Counted from the first letter of the stretch, positions 1 through 6,680 are shown. The stretch is DNA of 6,702 nt from an uncultured Porphyromonadaceae bacterium (GCA_938027385.1 CALJBF010000227.1:1-6702); one strand, 5' to 3'. Notes: generated from the sequence alone by a model not told the origin. Numbers and translations: made by a program.

Positions 1-2
1 CT

Positions 3-2111
3 TTTCTTGCCGACGCGCTGCTCAGGGCGCGACAGACAGCAGTCACTGCCCCAGGCGGTGAAGGACTGCCGCTGTCGGCCAACTCACGCGACGTCGAGTC
101 ATATATCGCAATCGTGCTGCAGCTTGAGTCGGAGGAGGCGCCGGTTCCCTCTTTCGCCGCAGTGCTTTCGCGGCGCGGTGACCTGGCCGCCGTGTCGGTG
201 CCGCAGTCGCGCCTCGACGAACTGCTGAGCGCGCCGGGAGTCCTGCGTATGGAATCGGGCGTATGCGCCGTGCCTGTCATGGACGAGGCGCGCAAGATGT
301 GCGGTCTCCAGCAAGTACTCGACATGCCGGGCCATTACCGCGGACGCAACGTGGTGGTGGGGTTCACCGACATCGGTTTCGACCCCAATCATGTCAACTT
401 TCTTGGCAGCGACGGCAGTTCGCGTGTCAGACGCCTCGTAAACTACCGTGGTTCGGCACTGTTGCCCGACCGCCTGACATCAGCCGCGGAAATCACGTCA
501 TGGACAACCGACGACGATGCCAACTGGCACGCGACCCACGTGGGCGGCATCCTCGCCGGCAGTTACGAGGCCAACGGGTACTATGGCGTGGCACCCGGAG
601 CCCATATCGTCGCAACAACGAGTCCTCTCGACGCCGGTTACCTGCTGGCGGGGTGCGAGGAAGTTGTAGCCTATGCCCGCGAACAGGGCGTGCCTGCGGT
701 CATCAACATGTCAATCGCCTCGTCAGTCGGCAGCCACGACGGCACATCGCTGTTCAACCGGTATCTCCAGCGTGTGGCTGATGACGCCGTGGTGTGTGTG
801 TCGGCGGGAAACAGCGGCTACAAGTGGACCGGCTGCATCCCCTTCACCACCACCCCCGAAAAGCCGAAAGTGCAGGCACTTTTCAGGGAATGTCCGTTCT
901 CCACACCTTACGAGGCAAAGGGCATAGCCGACATGTGGAGCCTGACCGACAGACCATTCAGTGTAAGAATACTCATATACGATGCCCTGGACAAGAAGTT
1001 CGTCGGCTCGATCGACACACATGATTTTACCGCCGGAGAGACCCGGACCGTGGCGGCAACGCCCGACATGGCCCCGGCGTATGGCATAACGCCCGACGAA
1101 ACGCTTGCAAGGTATTTCGCCTCGGCGCGCGTGGTGCTGTCAAGCGAGGTCAACCCGTACAACAACCGTTTCAACAGCGTGCTGAGTTTCGAGTGGCGCA
1201 ACCGGCCTGAGCCAGAGGGCGTCACCACCGGCCATTACTGGCTCGGCATCGAGGTGACACCCGCCCAGGGCGAGACGGTGCGTATGTTCGCCTCCGACCG
1301 CATACAGTTCATGCGTCCGGGCACAGAATATGATCCGGAGTTCAGCAATGCCTGGTCGATCAACGACCTGGCCTGCGGCGACGGCATAGTGGCCGTGGGC
1401 GCCGTGACCTCACGCGTCAAATGGCCCTCAGACGGCGAGGAGTATGTAGCCGGGCCGGCCGAGTCAGTGGGCAAGGTCGCGGAGTTCTCAAGTTTCGCCA
1501 CGCTCGACAACGGCAAGGTGCTGCCGGACATCTGCGCCCCGGGAGCCGCCGTGGTCTCGTCAATCTCTACCCCGTATGTGAATGCGAATCACGGCACTGA
1601 CGGATTCTGCAGTGTAGTGACAGCGGGGGACCGTAAGAATTACTGGCGCAACGCATCCGGCACCTCCATGTCATCGCCTTACACCGCCGGGGTGTTCGCC
1701 CTGATGTTCGAGGCCAATCCTGACCTCACACCGGCCGAGGCCATCGACATCGTGAGCCGCACAGCCATAGCGCCCCCTGACAACGACAGGCGCTGGGGTC
1801 ACGGGATGCTCGACGCATACGCTGCCGTGAAAACGGCACTTGAGGCTACCGGAATCCGCGGCATCGGAGCCGACAGCGATATCCCCGCCGACATCGTGGG
1901 CGCCGGAAACGGCATCTGGATCGTAAGAGGCTACGGCATGCCCGTAGCAGATGTGGCCGTGTATGACATGCAGGGGCGCGCCGTATCGCCCCGGATAACC
2001 CCCGGCGCCGACACCGCCACAATCGACATGAACCACCTCCCGGCGGCCATATATCTCGTGACGGCAGATGTTGCCGGTACAACCGTATCTCGGAAAATCG
2101 CTGTCAGATAA
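3..2111 (+). CDS. Subtilisin-like (S8) secreted serine peptidase with C-terminal sorting domain, 5'-truncated
   Basis: The frame is open from the left edge to TAA at 2109-2111, giving 702 visible residues. There is no credible start; the GTG at 114 lies mid-domain, so the start and signal peptide are outside the window. The first ~100 residues look like an inhibitor-type propeptide. The S8 catalytic parts follow in order: Asp in FTDIGF (codon 369), His in WHATHVGGI (codon 528), oxyanion Asn in SAGNSG (codon 810) and Ser in SGTSMSSP (codon 1665). Asn and Ser are 285 codons apart, against 66 in subtilisin. The extra ~175 residues (about 816-1350) contain a stretch, MWSLTDRPFSVRIL, that recalls the jelly-roll insert of clostridial Csp-type subtilases (inference). 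The last ~80 residues, with VYDMQGRAV and a closing YLVTADVAG...SRKIAVR, resemble a type IX secretion type A sorting domain. The protein is therefore probably cell-surface or secreted and proteolytically active. Its substrate cannot be told. Confidence 0.9.
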   Translation, partial: FLADALLRARQTAVTAPGGEGLPLSANSRDVESYIAIVLQLESEEAPVPSFAAVLSRRGDLAAVSVPQSRLDELLSAPGVLRMESGVCAVPVMDEARKMCGLQQVLDMPGHYRGRNVVVGFTDIGFDPNHVNFLGSDGSSRVRRLVNYRGSALLPDRLTSAAEITSWTTDDDANWHATHVGGILAGSYEANGYYGVAPGAHIVATTSPLDAGYLLAGCEEVVAYAREQGVPAVINMSIASSVGSHDGTSLFNRYLQRVADDAVVCVSAGNSGYKWTGCIPFTTTPEKPKVQALFRECPFSTPYEAKGIADMWSLTDRPFSVRILIYDALDKKFVGSIDTHDFTAGETRTVAATPDMAPAYGITPDETLARYFASARVVLSSEVNPYNNRFNSVLSFEWRNRPEPEGVTTGHYWLGIEVTPAQGETVRMFASDRIQFMRPGTEYDPEFSNAWSINDLACGDGIVAVGAVTSRVKWPSDGEEYVAGPAESVGKVAEFSSFATLDNGKVLPDICAPGAAVVSSISTPYVNANHGTDGFCSVVTAGDRKNYWRNASGTSMSSPYTAGVFALMFEANPDLTPAEAIDIVSRTAIAPPDNDRRWGHGMLDAYAAVKTALEATGIRGIGADSDIPADIVGAGNGIWIVRGYGMPVADVAVYDMQGRAVSPRITPGADTATIDMNHLPAAIYLVTADVAGTTVSRKIAVR

Positions 2112-2164
2112 ACCGGTGTCATCAAGCCGAGACCGCTTACAGCTACACCCCTCACGGATACAAG

Positions 2165-2195
2165 TTGTGCAATTGCGAAGAATTATGTAATTTTG
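2165..2195 (+). promoter_or_regulatory. Bacteroidetes-type promoter for cdsA
   Basis: A -33 element TTG (2165-2167) and a -7 element TAATTTTG (2188-2195), an exact match to TAnnTTTG, are separated by 20 nt, as expected for the Bacteroidetes primary sigma factor. Transcription should begin around 2200, leaving a leader of only about 9 nt before the cdsA ATG at 2209. The spacer contains the 8-bp palindrome GCAATTGC (2169-2176). It lies in the only sizeable gap between the peptidase and cdsA, which suggests the peptidase is a separate unit. I saw no strong terminator between them. Confidence 0.65.
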
Positions 2196-2208
2196 CCCAA
2201 AATTTGTT

Positions 2209-3063
2209 ATGAAGAATGTAATTGTCAGGTCTCTGACCGGAATACTGTATATAGCCGTAATTGTCGGCGCCATCCTTGGCGGCAGCTGGTGGTTCTGGGC
2301 GCTTGCCGTGATATTCGGTGTGCTGGGCATCAGCGAGTTCAACCGCATCTCGAACCGTGGACATGTATCGAACACCACGACCCTGCTCGACATGGTCGGG
2401 GCGGTGCTTCTGATTTCGGCATCGGCGTTCCAGTACGATGTTTCCATGCCTGGCCATGTGTTCGCGTCGTGGACGGTGCCCACATTCATCTTCGCCTATA
2501 TCGTCTACCTGCTGGTGCGGTTCATCAGCCAGCTGTATATCCAGGACGGCAATGCCCTTGTTCACTACGCCAACTCCATGATGGGTCAGATGTATGTGGC
2601 CCTGCCGATGGCACTGATGTGCGCCCTCTACGGCATTGCCGGCAAGTATATCGTCATGGGTATGTTCGTGATGATCTGGCTCAGCGATACCGGCGCGTTC
2701 TGCGTAGGCTCGCTGATCGGGCGCCACAAACTGTTCGAACGCATCTCGCCCAAGAAATCATGGGAGGGCTTTTTCGGCGGCCTGCTGTTCTGCATCCTTG
2801 CCGGAGTGCTCTATTTCTACGGTTTCGGCGCGTATTTCCCCGGCATGAATGTATGGGAGCTTGCGGGCCTCGGCGCAATAATCTGCGTGTTCGGTACCTG
2901 GGGCGACCTTGTGGAGTCGCTTGTGAAACGCACCCTCGGCGTGAAGGATTCGGGCAACCTGCTCCCGGGTCACGGCGGCATACTTGACCGCATCGACTCA
3001 CTGCTGCTCGTGGCACCGGCGACACTCGCGTACATACTCGCCCTCATCGCATTCCACTATTGA
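2209..3063 (+). CDS. cdsA: Phosphatidate cytidylyltransferase (CDP-diglyceride synthase)
   Basis: This 284-residue inner-membrane enzyme converts phosphatidic acid and CTP to CDP-diacylglycerol and pyrophosphate, the branch point to phosphatidylethanolamine and anionic phospholipids. The CTP_transf_1 signature is complete at residues 237-263 (SLVKR, then KDSGNLLPGHGGILDRID). The conserved SDTGAF...GRHKLFERISPKKSWEG block lies at 159-187. Hydrophobic stretches, roughly 9-40, 60-74, 90-108, 127-158, 188-207, 216-230 and 264-282, fit a protein with about eight membrane passes. The start MKNVIVRSLTG at 2209 is typical of the family, and an in-frame TAA at 2188 excludes an earlier one. No Shine-Dalgarno is present; the upstream bases are A/T-rich, as is usual in this phylum. 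The purM-type gene begins 25 nt after the stop, so cotranscription is likely. Confidence 0.96.
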   Translation: MKNVIVRSLTGILYIAVIVGAILGGSWWFWALAVIFGVLGISEFNRISNRGHVSNTTTLLDMVGAVLLISASAFQYDVSMPGHVFASWTVPTFIFAYIVYLLVRFISQLYIQDGNALVHYANSMMGQMYVALPMALMCALYGIAGKYIVMGMFVMIWLSDTGAFCVGSLIGRHKLFERISPKKSWEGFFGGLLFCILAGVLYFYGFGAYFPGMNVWELAGLGAIICVFGTWGDLVESLVKRTLGVKDSGNLLPGHGGILDRIDSLLLVAPATLAYILALIAFHY

Positions 3064-3088
3064 TACAACCTGTAACCCAAAAGCCATT

Positions 3089-4252
3089 ATGAGCGAACGA
3101 TATATGATGCGCGGCGTATCGGCCGCCAAAGAGGATGTGCATTCGGCAATCCGCAACATCGACAAGGGCCTTTATCCCAAGGCATTCTGCAAGATAATCC
3201 CCGACCTGCTCGGCGGCGACCCCGAATGGTGCAACATCATGCACGCCGACGGCGCAGGCACCAAATCGTCGCTCGCCTACGCCTACTGGCGCGAGACCGG
3301 CGACCTCTCGGTATGGAAAGGAATAGCCCAGGACGCCCTGATAATGAACCTCGATGACCTGCTCTGTGTCGGCGCCACCGACAACATACTGGTATCATCG
3401 ACAATTGGCCGCAACAAACGCCTCATCCCCGGCGAAGTAATCGCCGCCATCATCAACGGCACGGAAGACCTGCTGGCCTCGATGCGCGAGATGGGCGTGG
3501 GCATATACTCGACCGGCGGCGAGACAGCCGACGTGGGCGACCTGGTACGCACCATCATCGTGGACTCGACCGTGACATGCCGCATGCGCCGCGCCGATGT
3601 AATCGACAACGCCAACATCCGTCCCGGCGACGTGATCGTGGGTCTCGCATCGTTCGGACAGGCCACCTACGAAGACTCCTACAACGGCGGCATGGGCAGC
3701 AACGGCCTCACTTCGGCCCGTCATGATGTGTTCAACAAGACAGTGGCCGAGAAATATCCCGAGACCTACGACAACGCCATCGACGAGGAACTTGTGTACT
3801 GCGGCGGTGTCGGCCTCACCGACAAAGTGGACGGGGTAAGCGCAGACGCCGGCCATCTCGTACTCTCGCCCACCCGCACCTACGCCCCGGTAATCAAGAA
3901 GATATTCTCGGAGATGCGTGCCGACATCCACGGCATGGTGCACTGCACCGGCGGCGCGCAGACAAAGGTACTGCATTTCGTCGACGGCGTGCATGTGGTA
4001 AAGGACAACATGTTCCCCGTTCCGCCGCTGTTCGCCCTGATACAGAAACAGTCGGGCACCGACTGGCGCGAGATGTACAAGGTGTTCAACATGGGTCATC
4101 GCATGGAAATCTACCTCTCACCCGAAAACGCCGCCCGCGTCATGGAAATTTCCGAAAGTTTCGGAATCCCTGCACGCGTGATCGGCCGCGTCGAGGCCTC
4201 TGACAAGACCTCGCTCACCATCACCTCCGAGTACGGTACTTTTGAATACTGA
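3089..4252 (+). CDS. purM: Phosphoribosylformylglycinamidine cyclo-ligase (AIR synthase), Bacteroidetes long form
   Basis: The predicted cytosolic role is ATP-dependent closure of FGAM to aminoimidazole ribotide, the fifth step of purine synthesis. The 387 residues follow PurM motif by motif: DGAGTK (54-59, E. coli DGVGTK), a DDLL segment for NDL, GGETAD (143-148, GGETAE), GGMGSNG for the SNG loop, LSPTRTY (259-265, LAPTRIY), HCTGGA (285-290, HLTGGG), and MYKVFNMGHRM for MYRTFNCGVGM. It is about 40 residues longer than E. coli PurM (345), and the sequence after GGETA is VGDLVRT rather than EMPG. Databases often label such proteins only AIR synthase-related, so the exact substrate is inferred. 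ATG 3089 gives the natural N-terminus MSERYMMRGVSAAKEDV. The frame extends upstream to an ATG at 2984, but that would overlap cdsA by about 80 nt and adds unrelated Arg/Ser/His-rich sequence. The mltF-like gene starts 48 nt downstream. Confidence 0.88.
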   Translation: MSERYMMRGVSAAKEDVHSAIRNIDKGLYPKAFCKIIPDLLGGDPEWCNIMHADGAGTKSSLAYAYWRETGDLSVWKGIAQDALIMNLDDLLCVGATDNILVSSTIGRNKRLIPGEVIAAIINGTEDLLASMREMGVGIYSTGGETADVGDLVRTIIVDSTVTCRMRRADVIDNANIRPGDVIVGLASFGQATYEDSYNGGMGSNGLTSARHDVFNKTVAEKYPETYDNAIDEELVYCGGVGLTDKVDGVSADAGHLVLSPTRTYAPVIKKIFSEMRADIHGMVHCTGGAQTKVLHFVDGVHVVKDNMFPVPPLFALIQKQSGTDWREMYKVFNMGHRMEIYLSPENAARVMEISESFGIPARVIGRVEASDKTSLTITSEYGTFEY

Positions 4253-4270
4253 ACCACTCCCGAATCCTGA

Positions 4271-4293
4271 CCGTTTTCCACCGGTAACGGAGG
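4271..4293 (+). promoter_or_regulatory. Shine-Dalgarno-like GGAGG overlapped by a small hairpin, before the mltF-like gene
   Basis: GGAGG at 4289-4293 lies 7 nt before ATG 4301, an ideal Shine-Dalgarno spacing that is uncommon in Bacteroidetes, where genes seldom rely on one. CCGTT (4271-4275) can pair with AACGG (4286-4290), a 5-bp stem with a 10-nt loop that would cover the first two G residues. The sequence match is direct. Any role in translation is a guess, and a 5-bp stem can arise by chance. Confidence 0.35.
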
Positions 4294-4300
4294 CCACTGT

Positions 4301-5701
4301 ATGAAACGACGCCACATATCCCTGCTGTCAGTCGCGGCATTGGCCGCGGCCATGTTTCTCGGTGCCTGCGGCAAAAGCGGGAAACCGGCCGAGACAGCAC
4401 CGGCCGCCGTGGCGCATCCCCTGCCCGACACGCTCAGGGTGGCCACGCTTTACAGCCCTACGTCATACTTCATGTACCGCGACGAGGAGATGGGATATGA
4501 CTATTCGCTCATCAGCCAGTTCGCCCAGGACAAAGGGATAGCCATCGACCTGACCGTGGCGCCGAGCCTGCAGGCCATGATAGAACTGCTCGACTCGGGG
4601 CGCGTCGACATTCTGGCATACGAGATTCCGGTCACCGCCGAATTCCGCAAGAAGGTGATAGCCTGCGGCCCCGAGGTGCTCACGCATCAGGTGCTGGTGC
4701 AGCCCCGGCAGAAAGGTGACTCGCTCATCACCGACGAGACCCAGCTCATAGGGCGCGATGTCTATGTGGAGGCTGACTCGAAATACGACTTCCGCATGCA
4801 GAACCTCAACGAGGAACTCGGCGGAGGCGTGAACATCCACAAGATTGACCGCGACACCCTTGTGGCCGAAGACCTGATAGAGATGGTGTCGACAGGCGAG
4901 ATTCCGCTCACCGTTGTCGACAGCGATATCGCACGCCTCAACAAGACCTATTACCCCGATCTGGATGTATCGCTGGCGCTGAGTTTCGACCAGAAATCGT
5001 CGTGGGGCGTGGGCCTTGACAAAGACTGGCTCGCAGACTCGATAGACACCTGGCTTGCCTCCGAGACCCCCAGCCGTCGCAACATCGACCTGCTGAAACG
5101 CTATTTCGAACTGGCCAAGAACGGCGCGCCGCAGAAAATCAACATAGATTTCTCGAAGGGCAGAATATCGCCTTACGACGAGATGTTCCGCCGCCATGCC
5201 AAGGCCAACGGGCTCGACTGGCGCATACTTGCCGCGCAAGGGTATTGCGAGAGTCAGTTCCGCAACGATGTGGTGTCGTGGGCCGGCGCCCGCGGACTCA
5301 TGCAGCTGATGCCCACCGCCGCACGCGCCTATGGACTCACCGAGGCCACCATCACCGACCCAGATGCGAGCATAGGCGCCGCCGCACGCATAATGCGCGA
5401 CCTCGACAGGATACTTGCCAAAAAAGTGACTGACCCGAAAGAGCGCCGCAAATTCGCCATCGCGGCCTATAACTCGGGCATGGCCCATATTCTCGACGCC
5501 ATCGCGCTGGCCGCCAAATACGGCAAAGACCCGCAGGTCTGGGAAGGTAACGTGGAATCGGCTCTGCTGATGAAGGCCAACCCAGAATACTATAGAGACC
5601 CCGTGTGTAAATATGGATATTTCCGCGGCCGCCAGACCGTAGACTACGTTCAGAAGGTCATGGCGTTCTACAACCGCGCATCCGCCAAAATAAAAGAATA
5701 A
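4301..5701 (+). CDS. mltF: MltF-like membrane-bound lytic transglycosylase lipoprotein
   Basis: The 466-residue protein has the two-domain MltF architecture. A lipoprotein signal (MKRR, hydrophobic core, LGAC) places the acylated cysteine at residue 23. Residues ~44-255 form a family-3 solute-binding-type domain (LRVATLYSPTSYFMY...GYDYSLISQFA..., then VDILAYEIPVT). Residues ~290-450 form an SLT catalytic domain with the general-acid Glu317 in the ES motif, GLMQLMP at 332-338 and AYN at 389-391. Such enzymes cleave the MurNAc-GlcNAc bond of peptidoglycan to leave 1,6-anhydro-MurNAc; the sensor-like domain modulates activity in known relatives. The residues after Cys23 (GKSGK) lack the acidic run that sends Bacteroidetes lipoproteins to the surface, so periplasm-facing anchoring is expected. 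E. coli MltF is somewhat longer (518). The symbol rests on architecture, not proven orthology. Probably cotranscribed with purM, 48 nt upstream. Confidence 0.9.
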   Translation: MKRRHISLLSVAALAAAMFLGACGKSGKPAETAPAAVAHPLPDTLRVATLYSPTSYFMYRDEEMGYDYSLISQFAQDKGIAIDLTVAPSLQAMIELLDSGRVDILAYEIPVTAEFRKKVIACGPEVLTHQVLVQPRQKGDSLITDETQLIGRDVYVEADSKYDFRMQNLNEELGGGVNIHKIDRDTLVAEDLIEMVSTGEIPLTVVDSDIARLNKTYYPDLDVSLALSFDQKSSWGVGLDKDWLADSIDTWLASETPSRRNIDLLKRYFELAKNGAPQKINIDFSKGRISPYDEMFRRHAKANGLDWRILAAQGYCESQFRNDVVSWAGARGLMQLMPTAARAYGLTEATITDPDASIGAAARIMRDLDRILAKKVTDPKERRKFAIAAYNSGMAHILDAIALAAKYGKDPQVWEGNVESALLMKANPEYYRDPVCKYGYFRGRQTVDYVQKVMAFYNRASAKIKE

Positions 5702-5855
5702 GTGACTGTTCCGTTAAAGAATCGGACATGATTCAAACCACATGCTCTCCGCGGCTGTTGATATTGTGCGGACATGTTTTTCCGTTTTCAGTTCATCCCG
5801 GTTCTCCGTCTCCCTCCGGAACCACAACAGTTGATTTCACCCATAAAAACAGGAT

Positions 5856-6398
5856 ATGAAAAAACAGTATCTTTCAATCGCCGTGGCGAGTGTGCTCGCC
5901 GCATCGACCCTCACATCATGCATCGGCTCGTTCGCCCTCACCAACAAGCTCCTGGCATGGAACAACCAGGTTAGCAACAAATTCGTCAACGAGCTTGTAT
6001 TCTTCGCATTCTGGGTTATCCCCGTGTATGAGGTCAGCTGCCTGGCCGACGTGCTGGTCATCAATTCAATCGAGTTCTGGAGCGGCACCAACCCCATCGC
6101 CCAGGGCAAGAGCTACATCGACGGCCAGGACGGCCGCTATCTCGTGGAATGCGACGGCAAAGGCTACACCATCACCTCGATGAACGACCAGTCGCAGGTG
6201 CGCCTCGACTTCGACCCGGCCGACAAGTCGTGGAGCTACACCGCCAACGACGAGACCGTGAAGTTCATGACATTCATCGACGACACCCACGTCAACATGA
6301 TCCAGCCCGACGGCACCATGGCCCCCGTGGAACTCTCGGAGAACGGCCTCATGGCTTACCGCCAGAGCGCCTCGGCGCAGCTCTACACCGCCCGCTGA
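5856..6398 (+). CDS. DUF3332 family lipoprotein, function unknown
   Basis: The 180-residue protein begins with a lipoprotein signal peptide ending LTSC, lipidated at Cys22. It then shows the conserved stretch I associate with DUF3332: CIGSFALTNKLLAWN, NKFVNELVFFAFWVIPVYE and ADVLVINSIEFWSG, residues 22-77. Part of this (about 43-74) is hydrophobic enough to sit in or against a membrane. Residues 85-170 look like a small beta-rich domain (GRYLVECDGKGYTI, QVRLDFDPADKSWSY, VKFMTFIDDTHVNM). I know no assigned biochemical role, and no acidic surface-export run follows the cysteine, so a periplasm-facing anchor is likely. ATG 5856 is fixed by the signal peptide. AGGA at 5851-5854 is too close to it to be a usual Shine-Dalgarno. 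The 154-nt gap before it has no consensus promoter that I can see. A strong terminator follows within 90 nt. Confidence 0.85.
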   Translation: MKKQYLSIAVASVLAASTLTSCIGSFALTNKLLAWNNQVSNKFVNELVFFAFWVIPVYEVSCLADVLVINSIEFWSGTNPIAQGKSYIDGQDGRYLVECDGKGYTITSMNDQSQVRLDFDPADKSWSYTANDETVKFMTFIDDTHVNMIQPDGTMAPVELSENGLMAYRQSASAQLYTAR

Positions 6399-6449
6399 GA
6401 CTCGTCTCACAATCCTATCCACAATACCTGAATTTATATTAAAACCGAC

Positions 6450-6485
6450 AACGGCGCCCAAACAATTGTGTCTGAGCGCCGTTTT
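6450..6485 (+). terminator. Intrinsic terminator after the DUF3332 gene
   Basis: A perfect 8-bp GC-rich stem pairs AACGGCGC (6450-6457) with GCGCCGTT (6476-6483). After one C/A mismatch it continues by two more pairs (CA with TG), leaving a 12-nt loop that contains CAATTG. The descending arm runs into a four-T tract (6482-6485). The tract is short, but the stem is stable and the position, about 50 nt after the last stop codon, is right for ending the upstream transcript. Confidence 0.8.
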
Positions 6486-6498
6486 ACGTGTGTGGTGT

Positions 6499-6511
6499 AT
6501 CCGGCCCGGAT
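6499..6511. repeat. Perfect 6+6 bp inverted repeat ATCCGG-C-CCGGAT
   Basis: Two 6-bp arms flank a single C. It lies between the terminator and the downstream promoter, about 73 bp upstream of the -33 element. The one-base centre is too tight for an RNA hairpin, so a protein-binding dyad is the more natural reading, if it has any function. Confidence 0.4.
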
Positions 6512-6551
6512 GTGTCCGCACCCCCGCGACGGGCCACGCCATCCCCACCCC

Positions 6552-6567
6552 ATTAAATTAATTTAAT
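6552..6567. repeat. 16-bp perfect A/T-only palindrome within an AT-rich tract
   Basis: ATTAAATTAATTTAAT reads identically on both strands and sits in an A/T run (6552-6574) directly upstream of the -33 element at 6584. It contrasts sharply with the GC-rich sequence just before it (6500-6550). It may act as an UP-like element, a regulator site or an easily melted or bent segment (inference). Confidence 0.5.
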
Positions 6568-6583
6568 AAAATAAGGCAAACGC

Positions 6584-6614
6584 TTGTGAGACTCACGGGA
6601 AAAAGATAACTTTG
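6584..6614 (+). promoter_or_regulatory. Bacteroidetes-type promoter for the gene starting at 6681
   Basis: TTG (6584-6586), a 20-nt spacer and TAACTTTG (6607-6614, exact TAnnTTTG) match the phylum's primary-sigma consensus. The predicted start is near 6620, giving a leader of about 60 nt that is A-rich and has no Shine-Dalgarno. The layout equals that of the cdsA promoter, including TTGTG at -33 and TTTGCC at -7. Confidence 0.75.
6586..6596. repeat. Inverted repeat GTGAG-A-CTCAC in the promoter spacer
   Basis: Five-base perfect arms flank a single A, beginning at the last base of the -33 TTG and ending 10 nt before the -7 box. The right half, GACTCAC (6590-6596), recurs at 6631-6637 in the predicted leader, 41 bp downstream. 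The position suits a repressor operator, but no regulator is visible in the window. Confidence 0.4.
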
Positions 6615-6680
6615 CCTAACAGCAAGACCTGACTCACATCAGAAACAAGACAAAAGGAATATAATTAATATCTTCTCAAT

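Noticed and set aside
2130..2155. Possible terminator hairpin after the peptidase gene (AAGC/GCTT)
   Set aside because: The stem has only 4 bp and no T tract follows.
1671..2489. 272-codon minus-strand frame spanning the peptidase 3' end, the gap and the cdsA 5' end
   Set aside because: It covers the cdsA promoter and two well-supported genes, and its composition is that of a reverse-strand shadow.
2193..2987. 264-codon plus-strand frame overlapping cdsA in another frame
   Set aside because: cdsA has a complete family signature; this frame is Arg/Cys/His-rich with no motif.
2984..3088. Upstream ATG extending the purM frame by 35 codons
   Set aside because: It would overlap cdsA by about 80 nt and adds Arg/Ser/His-rich sequence not seen in the family; ATG 3089 gives a normal N-terminus.
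3395..4099. 234-codon minus-strand frame opposite purM
   Set aside because: It is contained in the purM-type gene, has a repetitive His/Val/Ala composition and matches no family I recognise.
4463..5488. 341-codon open frame on the minus strand opposite the mltF-like gene
   Set aside because: It lies wholly inside a gene with clear catalytic motifs. Long antisense frames are expected in GC-rich coding DNA, and its product is His/Val/Gly-rich with no family resemblance.
6396..6409. Inverted repeat TGAGAC-TC-GTCTCA overlapping the DUF3332 stop codon
   Set aside because: The two-base loop is too small for a stable hairpin and no T tract follows. The terminator at 6450 explains the 3' end better.
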